A DNA stretch of 41,113 nt from Candidatus Acidiferrum typicum (GCA_025463055.1 JAOAPV010000130.1:1-41113); one strand, 5' to 3'; positions 31,377-39,821 are shown, numbered from the stretch's first letter. A program made the numbers and translations. The notes: a model not told the origin generated them from the letters alone.

Positions 31377-32029
31377 TTCTGCGTTAAATACGAAGCGAAG
31401 GGATGCCAGTTGTATCGAAAGCTCACCACAATCAGAATTCCCACAAAGCTAAAGACGATGCCGACCACCGCTCCCAACTGCCCTGCCGCTCGTTGCGCGC
31501 GCACCGTCGCCGCCAGTCCCCACTTGCACAGAAAATTCCAGATGCCCACGCCAAGGTGAAACGAGGTAGCCACCACTCCCACCACCATGAAACCAAAAGC
31601 CCACGGATTCCGCATCTGCTGCGCCACCTCGCTATAAGTAGACATCCCATGCGTAAGCCAGCGTTGCGTGTAAACGTGCCAGCCGATATAGACGAACGCA
31701 ACCAGCCCCGTATAGCGCTGAAACGTATACAGCCAATTCTTCATCCACGGATATTGCGTGACATTCGATTCGCCGCGCAGCCAAATATAAATCCCGTAGC
31801 CGCCATGAAACAGAATCGGCAAGAAAATAAAAGCCCATTCCACGAAAAGGCGAAACGGAATGGTTTGAAGTCCCTGCGAGGTCTCGTCGTATTTTGGGCC
31901 GCTCACCAACACGGAGCTGTTGGACCAAAAATGCTCCGCCAAAAATGCGCCTACGGGAACGATGCCACTTAAGGAATGCAGTTTGCGAAGGAGGTAACTG
32001 GTTTCAGGCCGGGTTGCCGTAGCGGACAT
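31373..32029 (-). CDS. sdhC: Succinate dehydrogenase cytochrome b558-type subunit
   Basis: A 218-residue five-helix membrane anchor of the Bacillus-type complex II, predicted to bind two hemes b. Heme-ligand candidates are His in RKLHSLSG (about 18), LAEHFW (about 33), LFHGGYG (about 74), GWHVYT (about 117) and SFHLGVG (about 160). A single subunit of this size replaces the SdhC/SdhD pair. GGAGAGGG stands just before ATG 32029. The first gene of the sdh-dipeptidase-cyclophilin run; a promoter candidate lies about 54-82 bp upstream. Confidence 0.93.
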   Translation of the reverse strand: MSATATRPETSYLLRKLHSLSGIVPVGAFLAEHFWSNSSVLVSGPKYDETSQGLQTIPFRLFVEWAFIFLPILFHGGYGIYIWLRGESNVTQYPWMKNWLYTFQRYTGLVAFVYIGWHVYTQRWLTHGMSTYSEVAQQMRNPWAFGFMVVGVVATSFHLGVGIWNFLCKWGLAATVRAQRAAGQLGAVVGIVFSFVGILIVVSFRYNWHPFASYLTQK

Positions 32030-32082
32030 GCCCTCTCCGCCGCGTCATTTTCTCCACAAAACTCATGAATCGCGGCAAATTC

Positions 32083-32111
32083 AGTATAGGCAGTTGGCAA
32101 AAGCGATGCAA
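32083..32111 (-). promoter_or_regulatory. Candidate promoter of the sdhCAB operon
   Basis: On the - strand TTGCAT (32111 to 32106), a 17-bp spacer and TATACT (32088 to 32083). The -10 is 5 of 6 to consensus; the -35 is weak. Transcription would begin about 47 bases before sdhC. Confidence 0.5.
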
Positions 32112-32112
32112 G

Positions 32113-32150
32113 TTGACGCAAATTCGTTCGAACTTTATGAACTATTCGAA
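32113..32150 (+). promoter_or_regulatory. Candidate promoter with TTCGAA repeats for the GAF gene
   Basis: TTGACG (32113-32118), a 17-bp spacer and TATGAA (32136-32141). TTCGAA occurs at 32127-32132 and 32145-32150, 18 bp apart, on both sides of the -10, as an operator pair might. It would drive the GAF-domain gene with a long leader of about 140 bases. Confidence 0.35.
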
Positions 32151-32289
32151 TTCCTGCCGGTTATGCATTAAGCCCACGCGCTTTCGTTTTCACCTTCACC
32201 CACTCGGCGCGATGCTATCCTGCATCCGTAAACCTGCCGGGACCTCTCACCTGGCCATAATTGGCGCGGCGCGGTTTTGTGAACAAAAC

Positions 32290-32817
32290 ATGAATCTCGT
32301 AACGGAACTGGAACGTCTTGCGGACGCGCTTGAGGGCGAAGCTAGCGACCCCGCGCAAATTTCCTTCGCTTCCGTCGCGGAACGCATTGCCAAGAATCTT
32401 TCTGTTCGCTCCGACGAAGTAGCCATCCTCGGCGTCTCCAGTCGCTGGCAACATTTGCATTTCGTGGTGCCCGAAGCGCTAAAGAATGTCGGTTTCATCC
32501 CGCTCTCCAGCAAATCCGCGCTAGCCGCCCGCACAACCCGAGACAGCCGCCCGGAAATTATCAACGATTTCACCTCCGTGAAACACGCCAGCGTTTTCGA
32601 AGGCGTAAAACTTGCCGCCGAAGGCGCCGAACTCATCCAGAAAATCATCAGCGCCCCCATTCTTTCCGGCGACCGCGTCATAGGCGTGATACAAATCAGC
32701 CGCAAAGGCGCCAATGTAAAAGTTTCCGGCCCCGATTTCACCTCCGACGACCTCGGAAAAGTTCTCGCCCTCTGCAAGCCGCTCGGAAAACTTCTCCAGC
32801 GCGCCATCTCCGAGTGA
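32290..32817 (+). CDS. GAF-domain protein
   Basis: A 175-residue cytoplasmic protein made mostly of one GAF domain (about residues 25-170). It starts MNLVTELERLADALEGE, a helix, then SFASVAERIAKNLSVRSDEV. The core SGDRVIGVIQISRKG (about 130-145) is the typical GAF strand pair, and it ends with the helix DDLGKVLALCKPLGKLLQRA. No output domain is attached, so it may be a stand-alone sensor or a partner protein; the ligand is unknown. ATG 32290 fits the domain start, though the frame is open upstream. The arginine decarboxylase gene follows after 146 bp. Confidence 0.7.
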   Translation: MNLVTELERLADALEGEASDPAQISFASVAERIAKNLSVRSDEVAILGVSSRWQHLHFVVPEALKNVGFIPLSSKSALAARTTRDSRPEIINDFTSVKHASVFEGVKLAAEGAELIQKIISAPILSGDRVIGVIQISRKGANVKVSGPDFTSDDLGKVLALCKPLGKLLQRAISE

Positions 32818-32963
32818 TTTCGCGGCGCAAAATTGCGTCCTCAGCGCCTACACTTGCTCTTTGTCATTGAAATTGCATTGACACTGCAAAACCTTCTTGT
32901 TACTTTTCCACAGCACGAAATTTTCAACGTCACATCCCCACGGAGGGACCGCACACCGGCACC

Positions 32964-33521
32964 ATGGCGTTTGTCGCTAAGAAAATATTTCTCACCAAAG
33001 GCGTCGGTAAACATCGCGAAAGGCTTTCCAGTTTTGAGCTCGCGCTTCGCAACGCAGGCATCGCAGCCTGTAACATCGTGCGCGTCTCTTCCATTTTTCC
33101 GCCAAATTGCAAATTGATTTCGCGCAGCGAGGGATTGAAGCACATCCGGCCCGGCCAGGTCGCGTTCACCGTCATCAGCGAAAATTCCACCAAAGAACCG
33201 CATCGCCTGATCGCCGCGAGCATCGGCCTCGCCCTTCCGAGCGACAAATCGATGTACGGCTACCTCTCCGAGCATCATTCCTTCGGCGAAACCGAAGAAG
33301 TCGCCGGCGAATACGCCGAAGAGCTCGCCGCGGAAATGCTCGCGACCACTTTAAACGTAGAATTTGATCCGGATCTTTCCTGGGACGAGAAAAAAGAGGT
33401 CTACCGCATCTCCAACAAAATCGTCCGCACGCTGAACGTCACGCAATCTGCCGTCGGCGATAAGCGCGGCCTTTGGACGACCGTCCTCGGCGCGGCCATC
33501 TTAATTGGCGAAGACGACTAA
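32964..33521 (+). CDS. Pyruvoyl-dependent arginine decarboxylase
   Basis: A 185-residue proenzyme making agmatine from arginine, the archaeal/chlamydial type that uses a pyruvoyl group in place of pyridoxal phosphate. The self-cleavage site is [10 protein letters not shown] (residues 40-49): cleavage between Ser42 and Ser43 would give a 42-residue beta chain and an alpha chain with an N-terminal pyruvoyl. This corresponds to Ser52-Ser53 of the Methanocaldococcus enzyme. The conserved Glu region is [15 protein letters not shown] (about 97-111). No ribosome-binding site beyond a loose GGAGGGA about 20 bases upstream is seen. Together with the amidase and deiminase downstream it makes putrescine. 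Confidence 0.92.
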   Translation: MAFVAKKIFLTKGVGKHRERLSSFELALRNAGIAACNIVRVSSIFPPNCKLISRSEGLKHIRPGQVAFTVISENSTKEPHRLIAASIGLALPSDKSMYGYLSEHHSFGETEEVAGEYAEELAAEMLATTLNVEFDPDLSWDEKKEVYRISNKIVRTLNVTQSAVGDKRGLWTTVLGAAILIGEDD

Positions 33522-33533
33522 GCTCACCGGCTT

Positions 33534-34619
33534 TCATTTCTCTTTGCACTTCTCGCGCTTGTAATACCCGATGCGCTCCAGCACCGCGCCTACAATTAAC
33601 GGCAGCGCCACGGTCGCATCGTCAAAAACTTCCGCAAAGCGCCCGCCTTCTTCCGGCGGCACAAATTTCCCCCACGAAACCGCTTCCGTATACGTGCTCC
33701 CGCTCAGCCCACCCCAATGCACCGGCTCGGGACAAATCCGTACGCCGTAGTTGTACCGTTTCAGCGGCAGCTTGCGATATCCGCGTCTGGCCAGCAACTC
33801 AGCGTAAACTCCAAATTGCTGCGACCAGTTCCGCGGTACTCCACCGCCAATCGTAAAAATCCCCATCTTTTTAGTCGCCAGCATCGTCCCCGCAAATTTC
33901 TCGAAATCCTCAAACGGATCAAATCGCAACAGCGGCCGCTTCGCGTCTTGTCGCGCAATCTTATGCAACGCAAAATCAATCCCCAGCTCTGAATCGCTGA
34001 ACGCCGGCACAAACACCGGAACGTTGTGCTCATACGCCGACTTCAAAATCCCCCGCCCCGGAAATCTCTTCTGCAAGTACTCGCCGATCTTGCGATGCAG
34101 CTTCCAGCTACAAACCGTTTCTTCAGCATCCCAATTGTTCAGGATCTCGTCCATGACCTCCTCAACGTGATCCAGGTTCGTCTCCGGTTCCAGCGAATCG
34201 TAAACGCGGTTGTATCCCGCCTCAAATAATTCCTTGTCGTCCATCGCCGGGTTGTAGCGAAAATGCGATAGCCCCGTCGCCTCCACCAATCCGTGCGCCA
34301 TCAGCGCGCCAGTGGATACGATTGCATTCACGACTCCCGACTCGATCAAATCGCAAAACACCAATCCCATTTTCGCGACGGTTAGCGCTCCCGACAGCGT
34401 CATCACCACAAAGCAATCTTTGTCGCGCGCCATCAGTTCCACGATATCGGCGGCATCGCCGATCTGCCGCCCGGTGAACGCCGTGTTCCCCATGCCGCGC
34501 ACCAGTTCGTCGATCGTCCGGCAGCGCGACAAATCCAGCGGAAACATTGGCCGCAGTTTGTCTTTCACGGGATCGTGCAGCACGCGCCCCGTGACCGTCT
34601 TCTTTCGCTGCTTCGGCAT
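33534..34619 (-). CDS. Deoxyhypusine synthase-like protein
   Basis: A 361-residue NAD-dependent protein of the deoxyhypusine synthase family. In eukaryotes and archaea this enzyme transfers a 4-aminobutyl group from spermidine to a lysine of eIF5A/aIF5A. The NAD-binding segments VVMTLSGALTVAKMG and STGALMAHGLVE (about residues 73-110) and the active-site segment EAVSWGKF (about 312-319) are present, with the catalytic lysine at about 318 retained. ATG 34619 has GGAGAGAAA directly before it. Bacteria lack eIF5A, so a small-molecule acceptor is likely; plant homospermidine synthase arose from the same family. The gene lies inside the polyamine cluster on the opposite strand, ending 12 bp from the decarboxylase stop, so a product such as homospermidine or an agmatine/spermidine derivative is inferred. 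Confidence 0.87.
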   Translation of the reverse strand: MPKQRKKTVTGRVLHDPVKDKLRPMFPLDLSRCRTIDELVRGMGNTAFTGRQIGDAADIVELMARDKDCFVVMTLSGALTVAKMGLVFCDLIESGVVNAIVSTGALMAHGLVEATGLSHFRYNPAMDDKELFEAGYNRVYDSLEPETNLDHVEEVMDEILNNWDAEETVCSWKLHRKIGEYLQKRFPGRGILKSAYEHNVPVFVPAFSDSELGIDFALHKIARQDAKRPLLRFDPFEDFEKFAGTMLATKKMGIFTIGGGVPRNWSQQFGVYAELLARRGYRKLPLKRYNYGVRICPEPVHWGGLSGSTYTEAVSWGKFVPPEEGGRFAEVFDDATVALPLIVGAVLERIGYYKREKCKEK

Positions 34620-34772
34620 TTTCTCTCCAGGGGAAAATTTGCAACTGATTTTTATCACGATTTGAGCAGATTCACGCGCATTTTTTTCGTTATCAATGAG
34701 TCTTTTGCCCACACCATTGCGAGTTAGATGGCACACTCGCCGCGGCTTGCTCTCGATGTTAAACTAAAAATT

Positions 34773-35663
34773 ATGGCGAACAAGTTTACGGTCGGCCTCG
34801 TTCAAATGCGTTGCACCACCAACGCCGAGGAAAATCTCTCCCGCGCGATTGACAAAATCCGCGAAGCGTCCGCGCGCGGCGCACAAATCATCTCATTACA
34901 TGAACTTTTTCGTAGCGAATATTTCTGCCGCAAGGAAGACGCCGACCTTTTCAATCTTGCCGAACCTGTTCCCGGCCCCGCAACCGAAGCCCTCGCCAAA
35001 GTAGCGAAAGAGAAGAAAGTCGCTTTGGTCGTTTCTCTTTTCGAACGCCGCGCCGCCGGCATTTATCACAACACCTGCGCCGTGCTCGATGCCGACGGCA
35101 GCTTCCTCGGCAAATACCGCAAGATGCACATTCCCGACGATCCGCTCTACTACGAAAAGTTTTATTTCACTCCCGGCGATCTCGGTTTCCCAAATTTCGA
35201 AACGAAATACGGCAAAATCGGCGTGCAGATTTGCTGGGACCAGTGGTATCCCGAAGGATCGCGCGTCACAGCGCTCAGCGGAGCTCAGGTAATTTTCTAT
35301 CCCACCAGCATCGGATGGCATCCCCACGAAAAAGCGGAATTCGGCGCCGCGCAACTCGACGCTTGGAAAACAATCCAGCGAGCCCATGCGATCGCCAACG
35401 GCGTCTACGTCGCGGTCGTAAATCGAGTCGGCTTCGAAGGCAAGCCCGCCAACGGCGATCCCGGCCTGGAATTCTGGGGAAGTTCTTTTGTCGCCGATCC
35501 CTTCGGCCAAATCACCGCCGAAGCTTCCAACGACAAAGAAGAAATTCTTGTCGTCGAGTGCGATCCTGCGAAAAGCGAAGACACGCGCCGCAACTGGCCA
35601 TTCCTCCGCGATCGCCGCATCGATGCTTACGGACCCATCTTGAATCGCTGGCTGGGCGAATAA
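34773..35663 (+). CDS. aguB: N-carbamoylputrescine amidase
   Basis: A 296-residue nitrilase-superfamily enzyme that hydrolyses N-carbamoylputrescine to putrescine, CO2 and ammonia. The catalytic triad is visible as Glu44 (LHELFRSEYF), Lys117 (KYRKMHIPDD) and Cys154 (VQICWDQWYPEG). The segment HIPDDPLYYEKFYFTPGD is typical of this group. ATG 34773 agrees with the family start (MANKFTVGLVQM); it lacks a clear ribosome-binding site and follows TTAAACTAAAAATT. Agmatine deiminase begins 5 bp after its stop, so the two are one transcript, and the DHS-like gene is divergent. Confidence 0.93.
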   Translation: MANKFTVGLVQMRCTTNAEENLSRAIDKIREASARGAQIISLHELFRSEYFCRKEDADLFNLAEPVPGPATEALAKVAKEKKVALVVSLFERRAAGIYHNTCAVLDADGSFLGKYRKMHIPDDPLYYEKFYFTPGDLGFPNFETKYGKIGVQICWDQWYPEGSRVTALSGAQVIFYPTSIGWHPHEKAEFGAAQLDAWKTIQRAHAIANGVYVAVVNRVGFEGKPANGDPGLEFWGSSFVADPFGQITAEASNDKEEILVVECDPAKSEDTRRNWPFLRDRRIDAYGPILNRWLGE

Positions 35664-35668
35664 CCGGC

Positions 35669-36742
35669 ATGCCCACAGCCGCGAGCGGTTCCACTCCATT
35701 CGAACGTGGTCTCTGGATGCCAGCCGAGTGGGAGCATCACGAAGCCACTTGGCTTGGCTGGCCCCACGAAAAAACCGACTGGCCCGGAAAATTTCCCGCC
35801 ATTCCCTGGGCCTACGCTGAAATCGTTCGTCACCTCGCGCGTGTCGAGCGCGTTTATCTGCTCGTCCAAAATCGAGCAGCGGAGTCTCACGCGCGCGACA
35901 TTCTAAAGAAATCCGGCGTAAACCTCAGCGCCGTCCAGTTCTTTCGCGTTCCCACCGATCGCGGCTGGATGCGCGACTCCGGCCCCATCTGCGTCAGAAG
36001 CCATTCCGGCGAAGTCGCCTACACGCACTGGCTCTTCAACGGCTGGGCCAAATACAGCAACCACAAAAAAGATGCCCTAGCCGTCACCAAAGTCAACAAA
36101 AAGCTGAAGCGAACGACCTGGCAGCCCGTCCACAAAGGCCGCCGCGTCGTCCTCGAAGGCGGCAGCATCGACGTCAACGGCCGCGGTTCCCTGCTCACCA
36201 CCGAGGAATGCCTGCTCAGCAAGCGCCAGCAGCGCAATCACGGATTCACCCGCGAAGATTACGCGCACGTCTTCCGCAGCTATCTCGGCGTCACGCAGGT
36301 TCTCTGGCTGAAAAATGGAATCGCCGGCGACGACACCCACGGCCACGTCGACGATCTCGCCCGCTTCGTCAGCCCCACCACAATCGTCACCGTCGTCGAG
36401 CAAGATCCGCACGACGCCAACTATGTCCCCCTGCAAGAAAACTACGCCCTGCTAAAGTCCATGAAAGACCTCAACAGCCGCCCCTTCCGCATCGAAACGC
36501 TTCCCATGCCCGCGCCAATTTACTTCGACAATCAGCGCCTCCCCGCCAGCTACGCCAATTTCTACATCGCCAACAAGCTAGTCATCGTTCCGACGTTCAA
36601 CGATCCAAACGATCGTGTCGCCCTCAACGCCCTCGCCGGCCTCTTCCCCGGCCGCGAAGTCGTGGGCATAGCCTGCCGCGATTTGGTCCTCGGCCTCGGC
36701 ACGCTACACTGCATGACCCAGCAGCAACCCGCCGGAGCCTAA
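35669..36742 (+). CDS. aguA: Agmatine deiminase
   Basis: A 357-residue enzyme converting agmatine to N-carbamoylputrescine and ammonia, of the pentein fold. Family elements: MPAEWEHHEATWLGWPH (about 17-33), DRGWMRDSGP (97-106, active Asp), VLEGGSIDVNG (161-171), GDDTHGHVDDLARF (220-233, catalytic His and Asp) and the C-terminal GLGTLHCMTQQQP with nucleophile Cys348. The start codon ATG 35669 lies 5 bp after the amidase stop; an internal ATG at 35717 would cut the family's conserved opening too short. The gene supplies the substrate for the upstream amidase. Confidence 0.94.
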   Translation: MPTAASGSTPFERGLWMPAEWEHHEATWLGWPHEKTDWPGKFPAIPWAYAEIVRHLARVERVYLLVQNRAAESHARDILKKSGVNLSAVQFFRVPTDRGWMRDSGPICVRSHSGEVAYTHWLFNGWAKYSNHKKDALAVTKVNKKLKRTTWQPVHKGRRVVLEGGSIDVNGRGSLLTTEECLLSKRQQRNHGFTREDYAHVFRSYLGVTQVLWLKNGIAGDDTHGHVDDLARFVSPTTIVTVVEQDPHDANYVPLQENYALLKSMKDLNSRPFRIETLPMPAPIYFDNQRLPASYANFYIANKLVIVPTFNDPNDRVALNALAGLFPGREVVGIACRDLVLGLGTLHCMTQQQPAGA

Positions 36743-36821
36743 TCGCGACTCATCTTTATTCCATAATTGCGCTAGAATGCCCGCATCCATGCTCATCTTC
36801 GCATCCCTCGAAGGAGTCCCG

Positions 36822-37124
36822 ATGCTCACACTGCTGCTGCAGACGCACGTCCGCGTAGTTCAAATCGAAACGCGCTCGCTGATCGGCTGGATCATCCTCG
36901 GCTTGATCGCTGGTTGGCTAGCCGGAAAAATTGCACGCGGCCGCGGCTTCGGCTGCATCACGGATATCGTTCTCGGCCTAATCGGCGGCGTGTTGGGCGG
37001 CTGGATCTTCACAAAGCTCGGCATAGTAGGCCACGCTGACAGCTTCCTATATAGCCTCGCAGCCGCGACACTAGGCGCCGTAATTATCGTCGCCATCGCC
37101 CATCTATTCAGCTCCAGCACTTAG
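36822..37124 (+). CDS. GlsB/YeaQ/YmgE-family small membrane protein
   Basis: A 100-residue membrane protein of the transglycosylase-associated (GlsB/YeaQ/YmgE) family, often stress-linked. Three helices are predicted near residues 22-38 (LIGWIILGLIAGWLAGKIA), 48-68 and 80-97. The Gly-rich helices GLIAGWLAG and GLIGGVLGGWIF are the family hallmark. AAGGAG at 36811-36816 fixes ATG 36822; an earlier in-frame ATG at 36777 has no such site. It sits alone, 79 bp after aguA. Confidence 0.82.
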   Translation: MLTLLLQTHVRVVQIETRSLIGWIILGLIAGWLAGKIARGRGFGCITDIVLGLIGGVLGGWIFTKLGIVGHADSFLYSLAAATLGAVIIVAIAHLFSSST

Positions 37125-37227
37125 CGCAACTGTGTTAGTCGATCAATTACCGATAATCCGACTGACCGTCCAAGTGGATTTGAACCGTCTTTAGGAGCCG
37201 ATTTTTTGGTCCCACCTCAGCTAGAAA

Positions 37228-37770
37228 TTAGGGGTGTATCTCGACGGGCGTTCCCACTGGAACCATCGGCCATATTTCCTCGATTTCCGGATTACTTACA
37301 GCGATGCACCCATCGGTCCAGTCCACCTGGCGTTGCAAACTGCCGACCCAAGCGTACTTGCTGTCCAAGCCGTGGATTTCGATATTGCCTCCAGGTCTTA
37401 CCCCTAGCTTGCGTGCTTTTTTGCGGTCGGAGGCGTTCGGATAGGAGATGTGTAACGCGAGGTGGAAGCGGCTGTGCGAGTTCTTTGAATCGACCACGTA
37501 CTCACCTTCGGGCACTTTATGGTCTCCTTCACGCTCCTTCGCTCCTACGGGTTTGCGACTTAGCGCCACTTTATAGGTCTTCAGAACCTTGGCACCCTGC
37601 ATCAGCGTCATCGTTCGAGCTGTTTTCTCAACGACGATGCGGTCCGCCCTCATTGCTGCTGGTGTTGCCACTTGGGCGGCGCCCCAACAGCTCACGCACG
37701 CGAGGATCAAAAGTGTGGACAGAACAGAAACTGCCGCTGCGGTGTTCGTGGTTTTTGTCAGATTCTTCAC
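37228..37770 (-). CDS. L,D-transpeptidase (YkuD domain), exported
   Basis: A 180-residue cell-wall enzyme forming or anchoring 3-3 peptidoglycan crosslinks. It has a signal segment (about residues 12-30; ILACVSC could be a lipobox). The YkuD catalytic domain covers about 44-179, with His133 in IEIHG and nucleophile Cys155 in WTDGCIAVSN; the DGC form, in place of SHGC, occurs in the YafK-like branch. The start is GTG 37770; no good ribosome-binding site was seen, so the start is tentative. It converges with the GlsB-type gene, 103 bp apart. Confidence 0.85.
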   Translation of the reverse strand: MKNLTKTTNTAAAVSVLSTLLILACVSCWGAAQVATPAAMRADRIVVEKTARTMTLMQGAKVLKTYKVALSRKPVGAKEREGDHKVPEGEYVVDSKNSHSRFHLALHISYPNASDRKKARKLGVRPGGNIEIHGLDSKYAWVGSLQRQVDWTDGCIAVSNPEIEEIWPMVPVGTPVEIHP

Positions 37771-37912
37771 GAGTTTGAACGTATCTCGCTGCCGATTATC
37801 GCGGCAGCATGATGCGTTTCCAAGTTAAATTCAGATAGTTTGTTTCCTTGCGGCAATCTAAAATAAGTCCTCGCTACGCGCAAACCGGAAACTGACCCAC
37901 AACCCGGGCGTT

Positions 37913-37945
37913 GGTCCTGTCCTAATTCCAAATTAGGACAGGACC
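37913..37945. repeat. Perfect 15-bp palindrome (33 bp hairpin) between L,D-transpeptidase and RNase J genes
   Basis: GGTCCTGTCCTAATT (37913-37927) and AATTAGGACAGGACC (37931-37945) pair perfectly around a 3-base loop. A preceding AAACTGACCCAC (from 37889) resembles terminal sequence of IS21-like elements, but no transposase is present. It may be a REP/MITE-like remnant or an operator/terminator. Confidence 0.6.
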
Positions 37946-38020
37946 CAAGCGTTCGACGGTTAACTCGCTCCTCGTCCCATGTGATACGATTCCCTATTAC
38001 ACTGTGGAGATAAATCCTCG

Positions 38021-39691
38021 TTGACCAATCCTGCGCAATCCCTAACCGCCATCCCACTCGGCGGCCTCGGCGAATTCGGCATGAACATGATGGCCTTGCG
38101 GTTCGGCGACGACATCATCGTCATTGACGCCGGCATGATGTTTCCCGAGTCCGAGCTCCTCGGCGTCGACCTCGTCATCCCGGACATCACCTACCTCAAA
38201 CAAAACCGTGCTCACGTTCGCGCCATCGTCCTCACCCACGGCCACGAGGATCACATCGGCGCGCTCCCCTACATCCTCCGCGACCTCAACGTCCCCGTGT
38301 ACGGCACCCGCTTCACGCTCGCGCTCGTAAAGAAACGTCTCGATGAAGCCGGCCTGCTCCAATCCACCACTCTCCGCGAAGTGATTCCCGGCGGCCGCCT
38401 CGTCGAAATCGGCCCCTTCGAAATCGAATTCATTCCCGTTACCCACAGCACTATCGACTGCGTCGCCCTCGCCGTGCGTACTCCTCTCGGAGTCATCATC
38501 CACACCGGCGACTTCAAGATCGACCAAACTCCCGTTGGCGGCGCTCCCTTCGATCTCCATGCTTTCGCCCGCTACGGCCACGAAGGTGTCCTTGCGCTTT
38601 TCTCCGACTCCACCAACGTCGAGCGCCCCGGCTTCACCGGTTCCGAGCGCGGAATCGTTCCACGCATTGAAGAACTGTGCCGCGCTGCCCCGCGCCGCGT
38701 CATCCTTTCCTGCTTCGCCTCGTCCATCCACCGCATCCAGCAAGTGATCGACATTGCCGCCCGCGTCGGCCGCAAGATCGCTTTCGTCGGCCGCAGCATG
38801 GTCGACAATGTTGAGATCGCCCACTCCCTCGAATACCTCCGCATTCCAGACGGCATGGTCGTCCGCCCGCAAGACATCCGCGGCTTCGATCCTAAGCGAC
38901 TCGTCATTCTCGCCAGCGGCAGCCAGGCCGAGCCCATGTCCTCGCTTTCCCGCATCGCGGTCGACAATCACCGCTTCGTCTCCGTCGATGAAAACGACAG
39001 CGTCATTCTTTCTGCCCGCATTATCCCAGGAAACGAAAAAGCTATCTTCCGCATGCTCGACCACATGTTCCGCCGCCGCGCCCTCGTCTATTACGACAAT
39101 TCCGGCGGCACCATTCACGTATCTGGTCACGCCAGCCAGGAAGAACAAAAACTCATCCTCCAACTGGTCAAGCCGAAGTACTTCATTCCTGTTCACGGCG
39201 AATACCGCCATCTCTTCCGCCATGCCGCGCTCGCTTATCAACTCGGTTGCGTCTCCGGTGAAATCCTGATTCTCGAAGACGGCAACACACTCGAATTTAC
39301 GGAGGACGGAGCTTTTCGCCGCGATCCCGTCACGGCCGGCCGAGTCCTCGTCGACTCCGGCTCCCTTGAGGAAATCGAAGAGGCCGTCATCCGCGACCGC
39401 AAGCATCTCTCCGAAGACGGCGTCGTCGTCCCTATCATCGCGATCGACAAACACACCGGCCGCATGGAGTCGAGTCCCGAAATCGTCACGCGCGGCCTCT
39501 TCAGCGACAATGGTAACGAATTCCTGGCCGGCGCCCGCGACGTCATCCTAAAAACTGTCGAGCAATCCAACGCCGAAGAAAAATCAGACTGGTCCGTAAT
39601 AAAAGAGAAAATCCGCATAGACCTAAAACGCTACATCAACAAACAAACCTCCAAGCGCCCCCTAATCCTCCCAGTAATCCTAGAAGTCTAA
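38021..39691 (+). CDS. rnj: Ribonuclease J
   Basis: A 556-residue metallo-beta-lactamase/beta-CASP ribonuclease with 5'-3' exonuclease and endonuclease activity in mRNA decay and rRNA maturation. The zinc motif is LTHGHEDHIG (His73, His75, Asp77, His78), followed by THSTIDC (about 141) and HTGDFKID (about 161-168). The beta-CASP part runs about 200-350, and SGHASQEEQK plus PVHGEYRH (about 368-400) complete the site. It starts at TTG 38021 with GTGGAGA 9-15 bases upstream; the protein sequence begins at the family's usual GGLGEFGMN motif soon after. Its end is followed by a hairpin (39720-39746). Confidence 0.94.
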   Translation: MTNPAQSLTAIPLGGLGEFGMNMMALRFGDDIIVIDAGMMFPESELLGVDLVIPDITYLKQNRAHVRAIVLTHGHEDHIGALPYILRDLNVPVYGTRFTLALVKKRLDEAGLLQSTTLREVIPGGRLVEIGPFEIEFIPVTHSTIDCVALAVRTPLGVIIHTGDFKIDQTPVGGAPFDLHAFARYGHEGVLALFSDSTNVERPGFTGSERGIVPRIEELCRAAPRRVILSCFASSIHRIQQVIDIAARVGRKIAFVGRSMVDNVEIAHSLEYLRIPDGMVVRPQDIRGFDPKRLVILASGSQAEPMSSLSRIAVDNHRFVSVDENDSVILSARIIPGNEKAIFRMLDHMFRRRALVYYDNSGGTIHVSGHASQEEQKLILQLVKPKYFIPVHGEYRHLFRHAALAYQLGCVSGEILILEDGNTLEFTEDGAFRRDPVTAGRVLVDSGSLEEIEEAVIRDRKHLSEDGVVVPIIAIDKHTGRMESSPEIVTRGLFSDNGNEFLAGARDVILKTVEQSNAEEKSDWSVIKEKIRIDLKRYINKQTSKRPLILPVILEV

Positions 39692-39719
39692 AACACGATA
39701 CGCCGCGAGTTCTCTACCA

Positions 39720-39746
39720 GCGCACTTCAGTTCACGTGAAGCGCGC
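39720..39746. terminator. Hairpin between RNase J and the DUF5615 gene
   Basis: GCGCACTTCA (39720-39729) and TGAAGCGCGC (39737-39746) pair over nine of ten positions with a 7-base loop. It lies 28 bp after the RNase J stop, ahead of the convergent gene end at 39822. There is no T-run, so intrinsic termination is uncertain. Confidence 0.4.
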
Positions 39747-39821
39747 AATCGCTTATCCGGGTAGTGCCAGCATCTTGCTGGCGTGTGGAATGCGAATCAA
39801 TCTGTGCAGCACAACGCTGAT

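Noticed and set aside
35231-35668. Extended N-terminus of agmatine deiminase from 35231
   Set aside because: The frame overlaps the amidase gene by over 400 bp and encodes Arg-rich sequence; the family start is at 35669.
37160-37210. tRNA-like TTCAAATCC on the - strand near GACGGTTCAAATCC
   Set aside because: The T-arm stem does not pair and no acceptor or anticodon stem could be built around it.
38042-39454. 470-codon open frame on the - strand opposite RNase J
   Set aside because: Its translation is almost only Asp/Glu/Ala/Gly/Val, the mirror of strongly C-ending codons in the RNase J gene.
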